A stretch of 64,000 bases of DNA from Streptantibioticus_A sp037034305 (GTDB taxonomy: Bacteria; Actinomycetota; Actinomycetes; Streptomycetales; Streptomycetaceae). Location of the stretch: positions 186,001 to 250,000 of the forward strand of contig JBAGJY010000010.1 of assembly GCA_037034305.1 (NCBI GenBank). The letters are read 5' to 3'. The position numbers and the translations under genes are program-made. Below are positions 34,372 through 42,694 of this stretch, in pieces (position 1 is the stretch's first letter; each line of letters opens with the position of its first letter). Under the pieces are notes generated by a model, which saw only the letters and a list, made by a program, of their open reading frames with translations, was not told the origin of the DNA and did not search any database.

Positions 34372-35710
34372 CACGGACGCCGTCGCCCTGGACAAGCGGG
34401 CCGAGGAGTCCGCCGACGCCGGGCCGCTCGTCGAGATCGAGCGCCTGGAGGTCCACTTCGGCCTGCGCGGCAACTTCCTCAGCCGGATGACCGGCCGCGG
34501 CGCCGGAGCGGTCAAGGCGGTCGACGGCATCAACCTCACCCTGCGCAAGGGGGAGGTGCTCGGCCTGGTCGGTGAGTCCGGCTCCGGCAAGACCACCCTG
34601 GGCCGCGCCCTGCTCGGTCTCAACTCGCCGACCGCGGGCGCCATCCGGTACCGCGGCCAGGACATCGCCCAGTACAGCGAGCGCCAACTGCGTCCGCTGC
34701 GCCGCAAGTTGCAGATGGTCTTCCAGGACCCGCACGCCTCGCTCAACCCGGCCATGGACATCCGTACCGCGGTGGGCCACCCGTTGCTCATCCACAACCT
34801 CGTCCAGGACGAGGAGGAGTACGAGGCGAAGGTGGTCGATGCCCTGGAACGGGTGGGTTTGACACCGCCTGAGCAGTATCTCACCAAGTACCCCTCGGAC
34901 CTGTCCGGTGGCCAGAAGCAGCGCGCCGTGCTGGCCAGGGCGATCATCGCCGAGCCCGAACTGCTCGTCGCCGACGAGCCGATCTCGATGCTCGACATGA
35001 GCGTGCGCGCCAAGATCCTGCAACTGATGCTGGACCTCAAGCGGGACCTGGACCTCACGTACGTCTACGTCACCCACGACCTGGCGAGCGCGAAGTTCTT
35101 CTGCGACCACATCGCGATCATGTACCTGGGCCGGATCGTGGAGTACGGGCCCACCCAGGAGGTCTTCGCCGACCCCAAGCACCCGTACACCAAGGCGCTG
35201 TTGGCGGCGATCCCGGAACCGGATCCGACCCGGGCGGTGCCGCGCGAACTGCCGCGCGGCGAGATCCCCGACGCGGCCCGGCCGCCGCTCGGCTGCTCCT
35301 TCCACCCCCGGTGCCCGGTGGCGCTGGCGAACTGCGGCTGGGAGGCGCGTGACCTGCGCGCGCTGCTCGAACGGCGCTGGCTGGAGATGCCCGTCGAGCA
35401 GTACGCGAAGGAGAAGGCGCTGTTCGCCGACCTCGCCGCGCTCGCCGAATCGGACGTCACCAGGCTCTCAGTCGCACCCGGGCGTGGGCACACCCAGGAA
35501 GAGGTGCTGGAATACCTCCGGAACCTTCGAGAGGAGGGTTCCGCCGCGCAGCCGCGCGAGCCGTTCTGGAGCGGTGTGGTGGCCATGCAGGCCGAGGGGG
35601 ACCATGTCGTGCTGGAGTTCGAACAGTCGCGGGAACCGCGGCTGCGGCTGCTGCCGGACACCGGAGTACAGGTGGCCTGCCACCTCTACGACGGTACCGG
35701 TGACGAGTAA
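34355..35710 (+). CDS. Peptide ABC transporter ATPase (DppF type), TTG start
   Basis: 451 residues. Starts at a TTG with AAGGAG eight bases upstream, overlapping the previous gene by 17 bp. Walker A GESGSGKTT, signature LSGGQKQR, Walker B LVADEPISMLD and switch His VTHDLA are intact, followed by the oligopeptide C-terminal domain with CSFHPRCPVALANC. About 110 extra residues at the C-terminus (from about 345) are acidic/helical and then beta-rich (MQAEGDHVVLEFEQSREPRLRL read in part), longer than standard DppF; I do not recognise this appended piece. Confidence 0.94.
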   Translation: MPTKPDTDAVALDKRAEESADAGPLVEIERLEVHFGLRGNFLSRMTGRGAGAVKAVDGINLTLRKGEVLGLVGESGSGKTTLGRALLGLNSPTAGAIRYRGQDIAQYSERQLRPLRRKLQMVFQDPHASLNPAMDIRTAVGHPLLIHNLVQDEEEYEAKVVDALERVGLTPPEQYLTKYPSDLSGGQKQRAVLARAIIAEPELLVADEPISMLDMSVRAKILQLMLDLKRDLDLTYVYVTHDLASAKFFCDHIAIMYLGRIVEYGPTQEVFADPKHPYTKALLAAIPEPDPTRAVPRELPRGEIPDAARPPLGCSFHPRCPVALANCGWEARDLRALLERRWLEMPVEQYAKEKALFADLAALAESDVTRLSVAPGRGHTQEEVLEYLRNLREEGSAAQPREPFWSGVVAMQAEGDHVVLEFEQSREPRLRLLPDTGVQVACHLYDGTGDE

Positions 35711-35740
35711 CAACAGAAGATGACGTAGAAATCCGGGGGG

Positions 35741-35769
35741 GCGGGTGGCGCAGGCGTAGCGCCACCCGC
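35741..35769. terminator. Hairpin between the ATPase gene and the second binding protein
   Basis: Perfect 11-bp stem (35741-35751 with 35759-35769), loop AGGCGTA, 30 bases past the ATPase stop and 40 before the next start. The second binding protein may therefore need its own promoter, although only about 100 bp is available. Confidence 0.7.
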
Positions 35770-35809
35770 AGCTATGAACTACCAGCGCCGAATAGGGAGA
35801 CCAACGAGG

Positions 35810-37408
35810 ATGAATCGCAAGCTACTGGTGCTGCCGGCTGTGGTGGGTCTGATCGCGCCCGCCCTCGCCGCGTGCGGTGGATCCAGCGGCAACAGTGGAG
35901 GCGGCGGCGATGCCATCGTCGTGGGCACTACCGACCAGATCGTGGCGACCAAGGACACCCCGGCCCCGCTCGATCCGGCGGCCGCGTACGACGTCGCCGC
36001 GTGGACGGTGCTGCGCAACACCTTCCAGACGCTGCTGAGCTACCCGCGCACCGGCACCGACCCGGTACCCGAGGCCGCCGAGCGGTGCGGCTTCACCGAC
36101 CAGCTCAGCGAGACCTACCGCTGCACCATGCACACCGGACTGCAGTTCTCCAACGGGGACCCGCTGACCGCCGCCGACGTGAAGTTCTCCGTGGACCGCA
36201 TGCTGGCGATCCGCGACCCCAACGGTCCCTCCGGACTGCTGGACAACGTCGACAAGGTGGAGACGCCTACCGACTCGACCGTGGTGTTCCACCTCAAGAC
36301 CCCGGACGCCACCTTCCCGTTCAAGCTGGCCACCCCGGCCGCCTCGATCGTGGACAGCAAGGTCTACCCGGCCAACAAGGTCTACGCGGGCACCTCGGTG
36401 CTCGGCTCCGGCCCGTACACGCTGTCCTCGTTCGACTCCGGCAGCGAGGCGGTGTTCCAGAAGAACCCGCACTACAAGGGCAACGCCAAGGTCAACAACA
36501 GCAAGATAGAGCTGAAGTTCTACAAGACCTCCAGCGACATGGAGGCGGCGCTCAAGGCCGGTCACATCGACGTGATGAACCGCACCATGACGCCGGACGA
36601 GATCGCCGGGCTGAGCAACGGCAGCACGCAGAACATCAACCTGGTCGAGGCGCCCGGCACGGAGATCCGGTACCTGGTGTTCAACACCAACGACGCGACG
36701 GTGAAGAACCCCGCGGTGCGCAAGGCGGTCGCCCAGATCGTCGACCGCGCCGCCCTGGTGCGGGACGTGTACGCGCGTACCTCGCAGCCGCTGTACTCGA
36801 TGGTTCCGCAGGGCATCACCGGGCACACCAACTCGTTCTTCAACATCTACAACAACCCGAACGTCTCGGCCGCCCGCAGCACCCTGGAGAAGGCGGGCGT
36901 CAGCACCCCGGTCTCGCTGACCCTGAGCTACACCACGGACCACTACGGTGAGTCCACCGCCAAGGAGTTCACCGAGCTGAAGACCCAGCTCGAGGCGAGC
37001 GGACTGTTCAAGGTGACGCTCCAGGGCGTGCCGTGGACGACGTTCCGGCCCGCCGAGCGCAAGGGCCAGTACCAGGTCTACGGCATGGGCTGGTTCCCCG
37101 ACTTCCCGGACCCGGACAGCTACATCGGTCCGTTCTTCGGCAAGGACAACTTCCTCGGCAGCGCGTACCGCAACGACGCCATCGAGCAGCAGCTGCTGCC
37201 GCAGACCCGTACCGTCGCCGAGCGCAGCACGGCGGTGAACGCCTTCCAGGAGATCCAGGACGACATCGCCAAGGACGTGCCGTTCCTGCCGCTGTGGCAG
37301 GGCAAGCAGTACCTCGCGGCGCAGTCCCAGATCACCGGCACCGAGTGGGCGATGAACGCCTCCTCCGAGCTCCAGTACTGGGAGCTGGGCAAGGGCGTCA
37401 AGGGCTGA
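35810..37408 (+). CDS. Peptide ABC transporter substrate-binding lipoprotein (downstream copy)
   Basis: 532 residues, family 5 solute-binding protein with lipobox LAAC (Cys22). It is a clear paralogue of the protein encoded at 28895: shared blocks include DAIVVGTTDQ, LQFSNGDPLTAADVKFSVDRM, VLGSGPYTLSSF, AVRKAVAQIVDRAALV and GMGWFPDFPDPDS. Binding-site positions differ (WFPDFPDPDSYIGPFF against WYPDFPDPDDDLAPFL), which suggests a different ligand range for the same importer. GGGAGA lies upstream of the ATG. Confidence 0.9.
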   Translation: MNRKLLVLPAVVGLIAPALAACGGSSGNSGGGGDAIVVGTTDQIVATKDTPAPLDPAAAYDVAAWTVLRNTFQTLLSYPRTGTDPVPEAAERCGFTDQLSETYRCTMHTGLQFSNGDPLTAADVKFSVDRMLAIRDPNGPSGLLDNVDKVETPTDSTVVFHLKTPDATFPFKLATPAASIVDSKVYPANKVYAGTSVLGSGPYTLSSFDSGSEAVFQKNPHYKGNAKVNNSKIELKFYKTSSDMEAALKAGHIDVMNRTMTPDEIAGLSNGSTQNINLVEAPGTEIRYLVFNTNDATVKNPAVRKAVAQIVDRAALVRDVYARTSQPLYSMVPQGITGHTNSFFNIYNNPNVSAARSTLEKAGVSTPVSLTLSYTTDHYGESTAKEFTELKTQLEASGLFKVTLQGVPWTTFRPAERKGQYQVYGMGWFPDFPDPDSYIGPFFGKDNFLGSAYRNDAIEQQLLPQTRTVAERSTAVNAFQEIQDDIAKDVPFLPLWQGKQYLAAQSQITGTEWAMNASSELQYWELGKGVKG

Positions 37409-37417
37409 CGCCTGCGA

Positions 37418-37459
37418 CGCGGACGGGGCCGGGGCGATCACGCCCCGGCCCCGTCCGCG
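37418..37459. terminator. Perfect 19-bp bidirectional terminator
   Basis: Arms 37418-37436 and 37441-37459 are perfectly complementary with the four-base loop ATCA. It separates the transporter operon from the convergent response-regulator gene (ends 37469). Confidence 0.9.
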
Positions 37460-37468
37460 TTCACCCGC

Positions 37469-38140
37469 TCACTGGGCGCCCGGTCGCACCAGGCCGCTCT
37501 CGTAGGCGTACACCGCGGCCTGTACGCGGTCGCGCAGCCCCAACTTGGTGAGCACATGGCCGACATGGGTCTTGACGGTGGTCTCGCTGACGAACAGCTC
37601 CGCCGCGATCTCCGCGTTGGACAGCCCCCGGGCCACCAGCTTCAGCACCTCGACCTCACGCTCGGTGAGCGTGTTCAGCGCCGGAGGCACCGGCTCCTCA
37701 CCGGACGGCAGATGCCCGGCGTACTTGTCCAGCAACCGCCGGGTGATGCTCGGCGCCAGCATCGCCTCACCGGCGGCCACCACCCGGATCGCCTGCACCA
37801 GTTCGTCCGCCGGGGCGTCCTTGAGCAGGAAGCCGCTGGCCCCCGCGCGCAGCGCCTCCACCACGTACTCGTCCAGGTCGAAGGTGGTCAGCACCAGCAC
37901 CTTGGCCGGACCGTCCCTGCCGGGCCCGGTGATCTGCCGGGTCGCCTCGACCCCGTCCATGCGCGGCATGCGGATGTCCATCAGGACCACATCGGGCTGG
38001 AGCGCGCGCACCTGATCCAGCGCCTGCAGACCGTCCCCGGCCTCGCCGACCACGGCCAGATCCTGCTCCGCCTCCAGAATCATCCGGAATCCGGTGCGCA
38101 GCAGCGGCTGGTCGTCGACCAGCAGGACGCGGATTGCCAC
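37469..38140 (-). CDS. NarL/FixJ-family response regulator, no kinase nearby
   Basis: 223 residues from a GTG with AGGAG upstream. Receiver domain 1-120 with acidic pair Asp9-Asp10, phospho-acceptor Asp55 (VLMDIRMPRMDG), Thr in VLTTFD and Lys in LLKDAPADEL; LuxR-type HTH at about 150-215 (LTEREVEVLKLVARGLSNAEIA, VSETTVKTHVGHVLTKL). No histidine kinase is encoded within the window on either side, so it is an orphan here. Target genes are unknown. The in-frame extension to 38275 runs into the nuclease gene and is rejected. Confidence 0.93.
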   Translation of the reverse strand: MAIRVLLVDDQPLLRTGFRMILEAEQDLAVVGEAGDGLQALDQVRALQPDVVLMDIRMPRMDGVEATRQITGPGRDGPAKVLVLTTFDLDEYVVEALRAGASGFLLKDAPADELVQAIRVVAAGEAMLAPSITRRLLDKYAGHLPSGEEPVPPALNTLTEREVEVLKLVARGLSNAEIAAELFVSETTVKTHVGHVLTKLGLRDRVQAAVYAYESGLVRPGAQ

Positions 38141-38175
38141 GTGATCTCCTATCGGTAGGCCGCCCCCATTCTTCC

Positions 38176-39066
38176 CTACGACGCCTCGCCCCCGCCGGGC
38201 GCCCGCCGCATGGTGGGCAGCGGGTAGACCGGGGGAGTGCCGCCGAACGCCGGACACACCGACTGGTGGTCGCACCAGTCACACAGCCTGCTCGGCCGCG
38301 GCCGCCAGTCCCCGGACTCGGTGGCGTGCCGGATGGCCTCCCACAGCGCGAGCAGCTTGCGTTCCACCCCCCGCAGGTCGTCCGCCGTCGGGTCACAGGT
38401 CACCACGTCGCCGCTGCCCAGATAGACCAGTTGCAGCCGCCGCGGCACCACACCGCGCAGCCGCCACAGCACCAGCGCGTAGAACTTCATCTGGAACAGC
38501 GCGTCCGCCGCGTACTCCGGCCTTGGCGCCTTGCCGGTCTTGTAGTCCACCACCCGAAGGTCACCGCCGGGGGCCACGTCCAGCCGGTCCACATAGCCGC
38601 GCAGCACCAGCCCGGACTCCAGCGCGGTCTCCACGTACAGCTCGCGCTCCGCGGGCTCCAGCCGCGTCGGATCCTCCAGCGCGAACCACCGGTCCACCAG
38701 CCGCTCGGCGCTTTCCAGCCACCGCGCCAGCCGCTGCGCGCCGGGCCCCGCCTCGTCGTCGGCGAACAGCTCCGCCAGCTCCGGCTTGGCCGCCACCAGC
38801 CGCTCCCACTCGACCGGCACCATCGCCCGCGCCCGCGCGGCGGTGCGCTCGGCCGTGGGCGCGTCGAAGAGGCGCTCCAGCACCGCGTGCACCACCGTGC
38901 CCCGGGTGGCGGCCTCGCTGGGCTTCTCCGGCAGCCTGTCGATCACCCGGAACCGGTACCGCAGCGGGCACTGCATGAAGTCCGCCGCCCGCGACGGCGA
39001 GAGCGACGACGGGGGCGCGGGGGTGGCGCACGGCGCGGCCGAGCCGTACTCGGGGGTGGTGGTCAT
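38176..39066 (-). CDS. RecB-family PD-(D/E)XK nuclease
   Basis: 296 residues. SPSRAADFMQCPLRYRFRVIDRLP is the start of the nuclease domain with the first iron-sulfur Cys; RGTVVHAVLERLF, LRGYVDRLDV and LRVVDYKTGKAPR carry the catalytic His/Asp/Lys; CDWCDHQSVCPAF gives the remaining cluster cysteines. Such 4Fe-4S exonucleases act in recombination and repair. It stands next to the metalloprotease and tRNA methyltransferase genes, an arrangement kept in mycobacteria and Streptomyces. TAGGGT lies eight bases before the ATG and no ribosome site is seen, so the mRNA may be nearly leaderless. Confidence 0.9.
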   Translation of the reverse strand: MTTTPEYGSAAPCATPAPPSSLSPSRAADFMQCPLRYRFRVIDRLPEKPSEAATRGTVVHAVLERLFDAPTAERTAARARAMVPVEWERLVAAKPELAELFADDEAGPGAQRLARWLESAERLVDRWFALEDPTRLEPAERELYVETALESGLVLRGYVDRLDVAPGGDLRVVDYKTGKAPRPEYAADALFQMKFYALVLWRLRGVVPRRLQLVYLGSGDVVTCDPTADDLRGVERKLLALWEAIRHATESGDWRPRPSRLCDWCDHQSVCPAFGGTPPVYPLPTMRRAPGGGEAS

Positions 39067-39192
39067 GGCACACGACCCTACGGGTTGCCACTGACAACAG
39101 CGCGCCACTCGTCGTTACCATCGACGGCATGTGCCTCCGCACCGCATGATCGGTCATCATCGGTCAGGAGGATCCGGCGATCGAGGGGACAC

Positions 39193-40422
39193 ATGAACAC
39201 GAGCGGGCAGCCGCAGTCCGGCACCGGGGGAGCGGCTCCCGGGGACGGCGGCGGCAACGGCAAACGGCCACGGGGTACCGGCGGGGGGATCCTGATGGGC
39301 CGACCGTTCGGCGTCCCGGTCTATGTGGCGCCCAGCTGGTTCCTGGTCGCCGCGCTGATCACCTGGGTGTTCGGCGGCCAACTGGACCGGGTGCTGCCGG
39401 AACTCGGCCCCGCCCGCTACCTGGTCTCACTGTTCTTCGCGGTCGCCTTCTACGCCTCGGTGCTGGTGCACGAGTTGGCGCACACGGTCGCCGCGCTGCG
39501 TTTCAAGCTGCCGGTGCGCCGCATCCAGCTGCAGTTCTTCGGCGGCGTCTCCGAGATCGAGAAGGACTCCGACACCCCCGGGCGGGAGTTCGTGCTGGCC
39601 TTCGTCGGGCCGCTGCTGTCGCTGGTGCTGGCCGGGCTGTTCTACCTCGGCATGTGCGGCGTCGCGCCCGGCACCGTGCCCGGTGTGCTGCTCGCCGGGC
39701 TGATGGTCAGCAACCTCATCGTGGCCGCCTTCAACCTGCTGCCCGGCCTTCCGCTGGACGGCGGCCGGATGCTGCGGGCGGTGGTGTGGAAGATCAGCGG
39801 CAAGCCGATGACCGGCACCGTCGCCGCCGCCTGGACCGGCCGCGCGCTCGCCGTCGCGGTACTGGTCGGGCTGCCGCTGCTCAGCTACGCGGGCGGGGTC
39901 AGCGAGAGCAAGACCGGAGCCGACTCGCTCACCGACGCCCTGCTCGCCGCGATCCTGGCGGCCATCATCTGGACCGGTGCCGGGAACAGCCTGCGGATGG
40001 CCCGGCTGCGCGAGCGGCTGCCCGAGCTGCGGGCCCGCTCGCTGACCCGCCGGGCGGTCCCGGTGGCCGCCGAGACCCCGCTGTCCGAGGCGCTGCGCCG
40101 GGCCAACGAGGCGGGCGCCCGCGCCCTGGTGGTCGTGGACGCCGCGGGGGAGGCCACCGGGCTGGTGCGGGAGGCCGCCATCGTCGGCATCCCGGAGCAC
40201 CGCCGCCCCTGGGTCGCGGTGAGCGGACTGACCCATGAACTGCGGCCCGGAATGCGGGTCTGCGCCGAGCTGAACGGCGAGGACCTGCTGGAGACGCTGC
40301 GCGCCACCCCCGCCACCGAGTACCTGGTCGTGGAGCCCACCGGCGAGATCTACGGTGTGCTGTCCACCGCGGACGTGGAGCGGGCGTTCGTCGCGGCCAT
40401 GGCGCAGCCCTCCCGGGCATAG
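39193..40422 (+). CDS. Site-2-protease family metalloprotease with CBS domains
   Basis: 409 residues. Intramembrane zinc protease: HELAH (93-97) and LPLDGGR supply the metal ligands, inside about six membrane helices. The final 130 residues form a CBS pair (RRAVPVAAETPLSEALRRA, ALVVVDAAGEATGLV, EYLVVEPTGEIYGVLST) that may sense adenine nucleotides. The first 30 residues are Gly-rich and cytoplasmic. GAGGGGA lies before the ATG. Substrate unknown; relatives cleave membrane-bound anti-sigma factors or transcription factors. The longer in-frame upstream extension (to 38134) is antisense to the nuclease gene and rejected. Confidence 0.92.
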   Translation: MNTSGQPQSGTGGAAPGDGGGNGKRPRGTGGGILMGRPFGVPVYVAPSWFLVAALITWVFGGQLDRVLPELGPARYLVSLFFAVAFYASVLVHELAHTVAALRFKLPVRRIQLQFFGGVSEIEKDSDTPGREFVLAFVGPLLSLVLAGLFYLGMCGVAPGTVPGVLLAGLMVSNLIVAAFNLLPGLPLDGGRMLRAVVWKISGKPMTGTVAAAWTGRALAVAVLVGLPLLSYAGGVSESKTGADSLTDALLAAILAAIIWTGAGNSLRMARLRERLPELRARSLTRRAVPVAAETPLSEALRRANEAGARALVVVDAAGEATGLVREAAIVGIPEHRRPWVAVSGLTHELRPGMRVCAELNGEDLLETLRATPATEYLVVEPTGEIYGVLSTADVERAFVAAMAQPSRA

Positions 40423-40439
40423 GCCCCCGGGGACTCGGA

Positions 40440-40445
40440 TACCCT
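40440..40445 (+). promoter_or_regulatory. -10 hexamer TACCCT of a leaderless gene
   Basis: Ends six bases before the ATG at 40452. No ribosome site lies between, so transcription probably begins at the start codon. Confidence 0.45.
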
Positions 40446-40451
40446 GGTCAC

Positions 40452-41387
40452 ATGTCCGAACCGACCGGTGCCGCCCGCCGTCGCGGGCCCTTCCAGGTCG
40501 GGGACCAGGTTCAGCTCACCGACCCCAAGGGACGCCACCACACCTTCACGCTCGAAGCCGGGAAGAGCTTCCACACCCACAAGGGTTCCTTCCCGCACGA
40601 CGAGCTGATCGGCGCTCCCGAGGGCACTGTTGTGCGTACCACGGGGAACATCGCGTATCTCGCGCTGCGACCCCTGCTCCCCGACTATGTCCTGTCCATG
40701 CCCCGCGGCGCCGCCGTGGTCTACCCCAAGGACGCGGGGCAGATCCTGTCGATGGCCGACATCTTCCCCGGCGCGCGTGTCGTCGAGGCGGGCGTCGGCT
40801 CCGGCTCGCTGAGCTGCTTCCTGCTGCGCGCCGTCGGTGACCAGGGCATGCTGCACAGCTACGAGCGCCGGGCCGACTTCGCGGAGATCGCCGCGGACAA
40901 CGTCCGCCGCTACTTCGGCGGGGACCACCCGGCCTGGCAGCTGACCGTCGGCGACCTCCAGGACAACCTGTCGGACACCGACGTCGACCGCGTCATCCTG
41001 GACATGCTCGCGCCCTGGGAGTGCCTGGAGGCGGTCTCCAAGGCGCTGGTGCCCGGCGGCATGCTCTGCGCCTACGTCGCCACCACCACGCAGCTGGCCC
41101 GCACCGTGGAGGCGATCCGGGAACACGGCACGTTCAACGAGCCGACCGCCTGGGAGACGATGGTCCGCACCTGGCACGTCGAGGGCCTCGCGGTCCGCCC
41201 GGACCACCGGATGATCGGCCACACCGGCTTCCTGCTGACCGCCCGTCGCCTCGCCGACGGCGTGGAGCCGCCGATGCGCCGCCGCCGCCCCGCCAAGGGC
41301 GCCTACGGCGAGGACTACGCCGGGTGGGGTGGCAGCAAGGAAGCCACACCTGGCAGCGGCAGCGCGGGCTCGCCGCCGCCCGCGTAA
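40452..41387 (+). CDS. trmI: tRNA (adenine58-N1)-methyltransferase
   Basis: 311 residues. Class I SAM-dependent enzyme making m1A58 in the T-loop of tRNA, tetrameric in relatives. N-terminal beta domain with GDQVQLTDPKGRHHTFTLEAG read in part, then the SAM motif VVEAGVGSGSLSCFLLRAVG, the acidic end of strand 2 in LHSYERR, and VILDMLAPWECLE. The mycobacterial homologue is Rv2118c, encoded beside the same neighbours (nuclease, ARC). The last 30 residues are Gly/Pro/Ser-rich and probably flexible. Confidence 0.95.
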   Translation: MSEPTGAARRRGPFQVGDQVQLTDPKGRHHTFTLEAGKSFHTHKGSFPHDELIGAPEGTVVRTTGNIAYLALRPLLPDYVLSMPRGAAVVYPKDAGQILSMADIFPGARVVEAGVGSGSLSCFLLRAVGDQGMLHSYERRADFAEIAADNVRRYFGGDHPAWQLTVGDLQDNLSDTDVDRVILDMLAPWECLEAVSKALVPGGMLCAYVATTTQLARTVEAIREHGTFNEPTAWETMVRTWHVEGLAVRPDHRMIGHTGFLLTARRLADGVEPPMRRRRPAKGAYGEDYAGWGGSKEATPGSGSAGSPPPA

Positions 41388-41412
41388 CGACACCACGGCA
41401 CTCCAACTCCCG

Positions 41413-41460
41413 GGCGCCGCCGCCGAGTTCCGTCCCATGACGGGAACCGGCGGCGGCGCC
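41413..41460. terminator. Long hairpin downstream of trmI
   Basis: Arms of 13 bases (41413-41425 and 41448-41460) extended after one unpaired A by GTTCC/GGAAC (41427-41431 with 41443-41447). Confidence 0.75.
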
Positions 41461-41588
41461 GTCTCGTTCGCCGCACCGGGGGGCCGAGAAACCGGGACCC
41501 CCTGTTCCGCCCCCGTGTGACGTGTGGCACGATGCTGGGCACCGCCAAACGATCAAGCCGCTCGGCTCAAGCCCCAGGAGACAGCCGC

Positions 41589-42137
41589 GTGCAGCCTTCG
41601 GCAGGCCAGGACCTCCCGCACACGCGTACCCACCCGGTGCACTGGCTCGCCACCGGTGTGGCCGTCGCCGCCGTCATCGGGATCGGCGCCCTGATCCGGC
41701 CAGCGGGCGCCTCGGCGACCGACGCCAGCAGCGCGCCCGACGCCGCCGCCGCGCACTATCCGGTCAACTGCGCTGGCTACCCGGTGGACGTGGTCGCCAG
41801 GGCCTCCGGCGACATAGAGGGCGACGGGCGCCCGGACACCGTCGCGGTGGTGCGCTGCCACACCGACTTCGGCACCCCGCCCAGCGGCGTCTACGTGCTG
41901 TCCGCCGGTACCTCACCCGGCGCGCCGCCCAAGGTGGTGGCCACACTGGTGGACCCGGCGCGCAGACTCAGCGTGTTGGACCTCGCGGTGACCGGTCGTA
42001 CCGTCAGCGCGACGCTGCTCGGCTACTCCTCGGACTCGGTGCCGCGTTGCTGCCCGGACCTGCGGCGGGGGTTCGACTGGTACTGGCGCGACGGGCGGTT
42101 CACCGCCGTGCCCGGTCCGCATGCGGGGAGTGTCTGA
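41589..42137 (+). CDS. Small exported or membrane-anchored protein of unknown function
   Basis: 182 residues from a GTG with AGGAGA eight bases upstream. An N-terminal hydrophobic segment (about 19-36, WLATGVAVAAVIGIGALI) acts as an uncleaved anchor or signal. The outer part has four Cys (61, 90 and an adjacent pair in PRCCPD), probably two disulfides, and GDIEGDGRPDTVAVV (74-88), which looks like a single calcium-binding VCBS/FG-GAP-type repeat. Function unknown. It sits between trmI and the ferredoxin/ARC genes. Confidence 0.8.
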   Translation: MQPSAGQDLPHTRTHPVHWLATGVAVAAVIGIGALIRPAGASATDASSAPDAAAAHYPVNCAGYPVDVVARASGDIEGDGRPDTVAVVRCHTDFGTPPSGVYVLSAGTSPGAPPKVVATLVDPARRLSVLDLAVTGRTVSATLLGYSSDSVPRCCPDLRRGFDWYWRDGRFTAVPGPHAGSV

Positions 42138-42163
42138 CCCGTCACACGCCGCCCGTTGAACCG

Positions 42164-42454
42164 TTACTCGGCGTCAGGGCCGTACACCTCGACGCCGTCG
42201 GAGAGCCGCCGTACGTGGATGCACTCGCCAGGGCACTCCTTGACCGAGTCCACCACGTCGTTCAGCAGCGGCAGCGGAACCGGCACCGTGGCACCGGCCT
42301 CGGTGCGCAACTCCTCGTCGTCGCCCTTGACGTAGGCCAGCCCGTCGATGTCGAGCTCGAAGACCTCGGGCGCGTACTGCGCGCAGATCCCGTCGCCGGT
42401 GCACAGGTCCTGGTCGATCCAGACTTCCAGCGCCTCGCCGACTGCGTCGCTCAC
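42164..42454 (-). CDS. Ferredoxin (3Fe-4S type)
   Basis: 96 residues from a GTG at 42452-42454 with GAGG upstream. Cluster motif C18-x2-D21-x2-C24 followed by C74-P, so the second cysteine of a normal 4Fe-4S site is Asp, as in ferredoxins with a 3Fe-4S (or Asp-ligated) cluster; Cys78 is extra. The sequence VWIDQDLCTGDGICAQYAP is highly conserved in actinobacteria directly upstream of ARC and divergent from it. Redox partner unknown. Confidence 0.92.
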   Translation of the reverse strand: MSDAVGEALEVWIDQDLCTGDGICAQYAPEVFELDIDGLAYVKGDDEELRTEAGATVPVPLPLLNDVVDSVKECPGECIHVRRLSDGVEVYGPDAE

Positions 42455-42624
42455 CGGTACCTCGCCTGCCGTTCGTCCGTCGGGAAGTAACAGCCACTGG
42501 CGGCTGTTGACCGAAACGACGATACAACCGGTCGCTTTCCGATGTTGTTGGGTGGGTATCTCCCTGGCGAGGGGACGTGCGCAAGGGTGAAGATCGGACA
42601 CACCCCGACCGGGTTTGTGATCTA

Positions 42625-42656
42625 GGGGTTTCAACCCCCACCGGCCCAGGTAGGGT
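42625..42656 (+). promoter_or_regulatory. arc promoter: palindrome and TAGGGT -10
   Basis: GGGGTTTCAACCCC (42625-42638) is a 6-2-6 palindrome that would overlap the -35 region, and TAGGGT (42651-42656) is a likely -10, 38 bases before the start codon. The word GTAGGGTCTGA (42650-42660) recurs exactly upstream of pup. Confidence 0.45.
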
Positions 42657-42694
42657 CTGAAAGCGTCCAGCTCCCCCTGGAGGAGGTGAGGACC

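Noticed and set aside
38134..39192. N-terminal extension of the site-2 protease frame by about 350 codons
   Set aside because: It is antisense to the RecB-family nuclease, with no conserved sequence; the ATG at 39193 has a good ribosome site.
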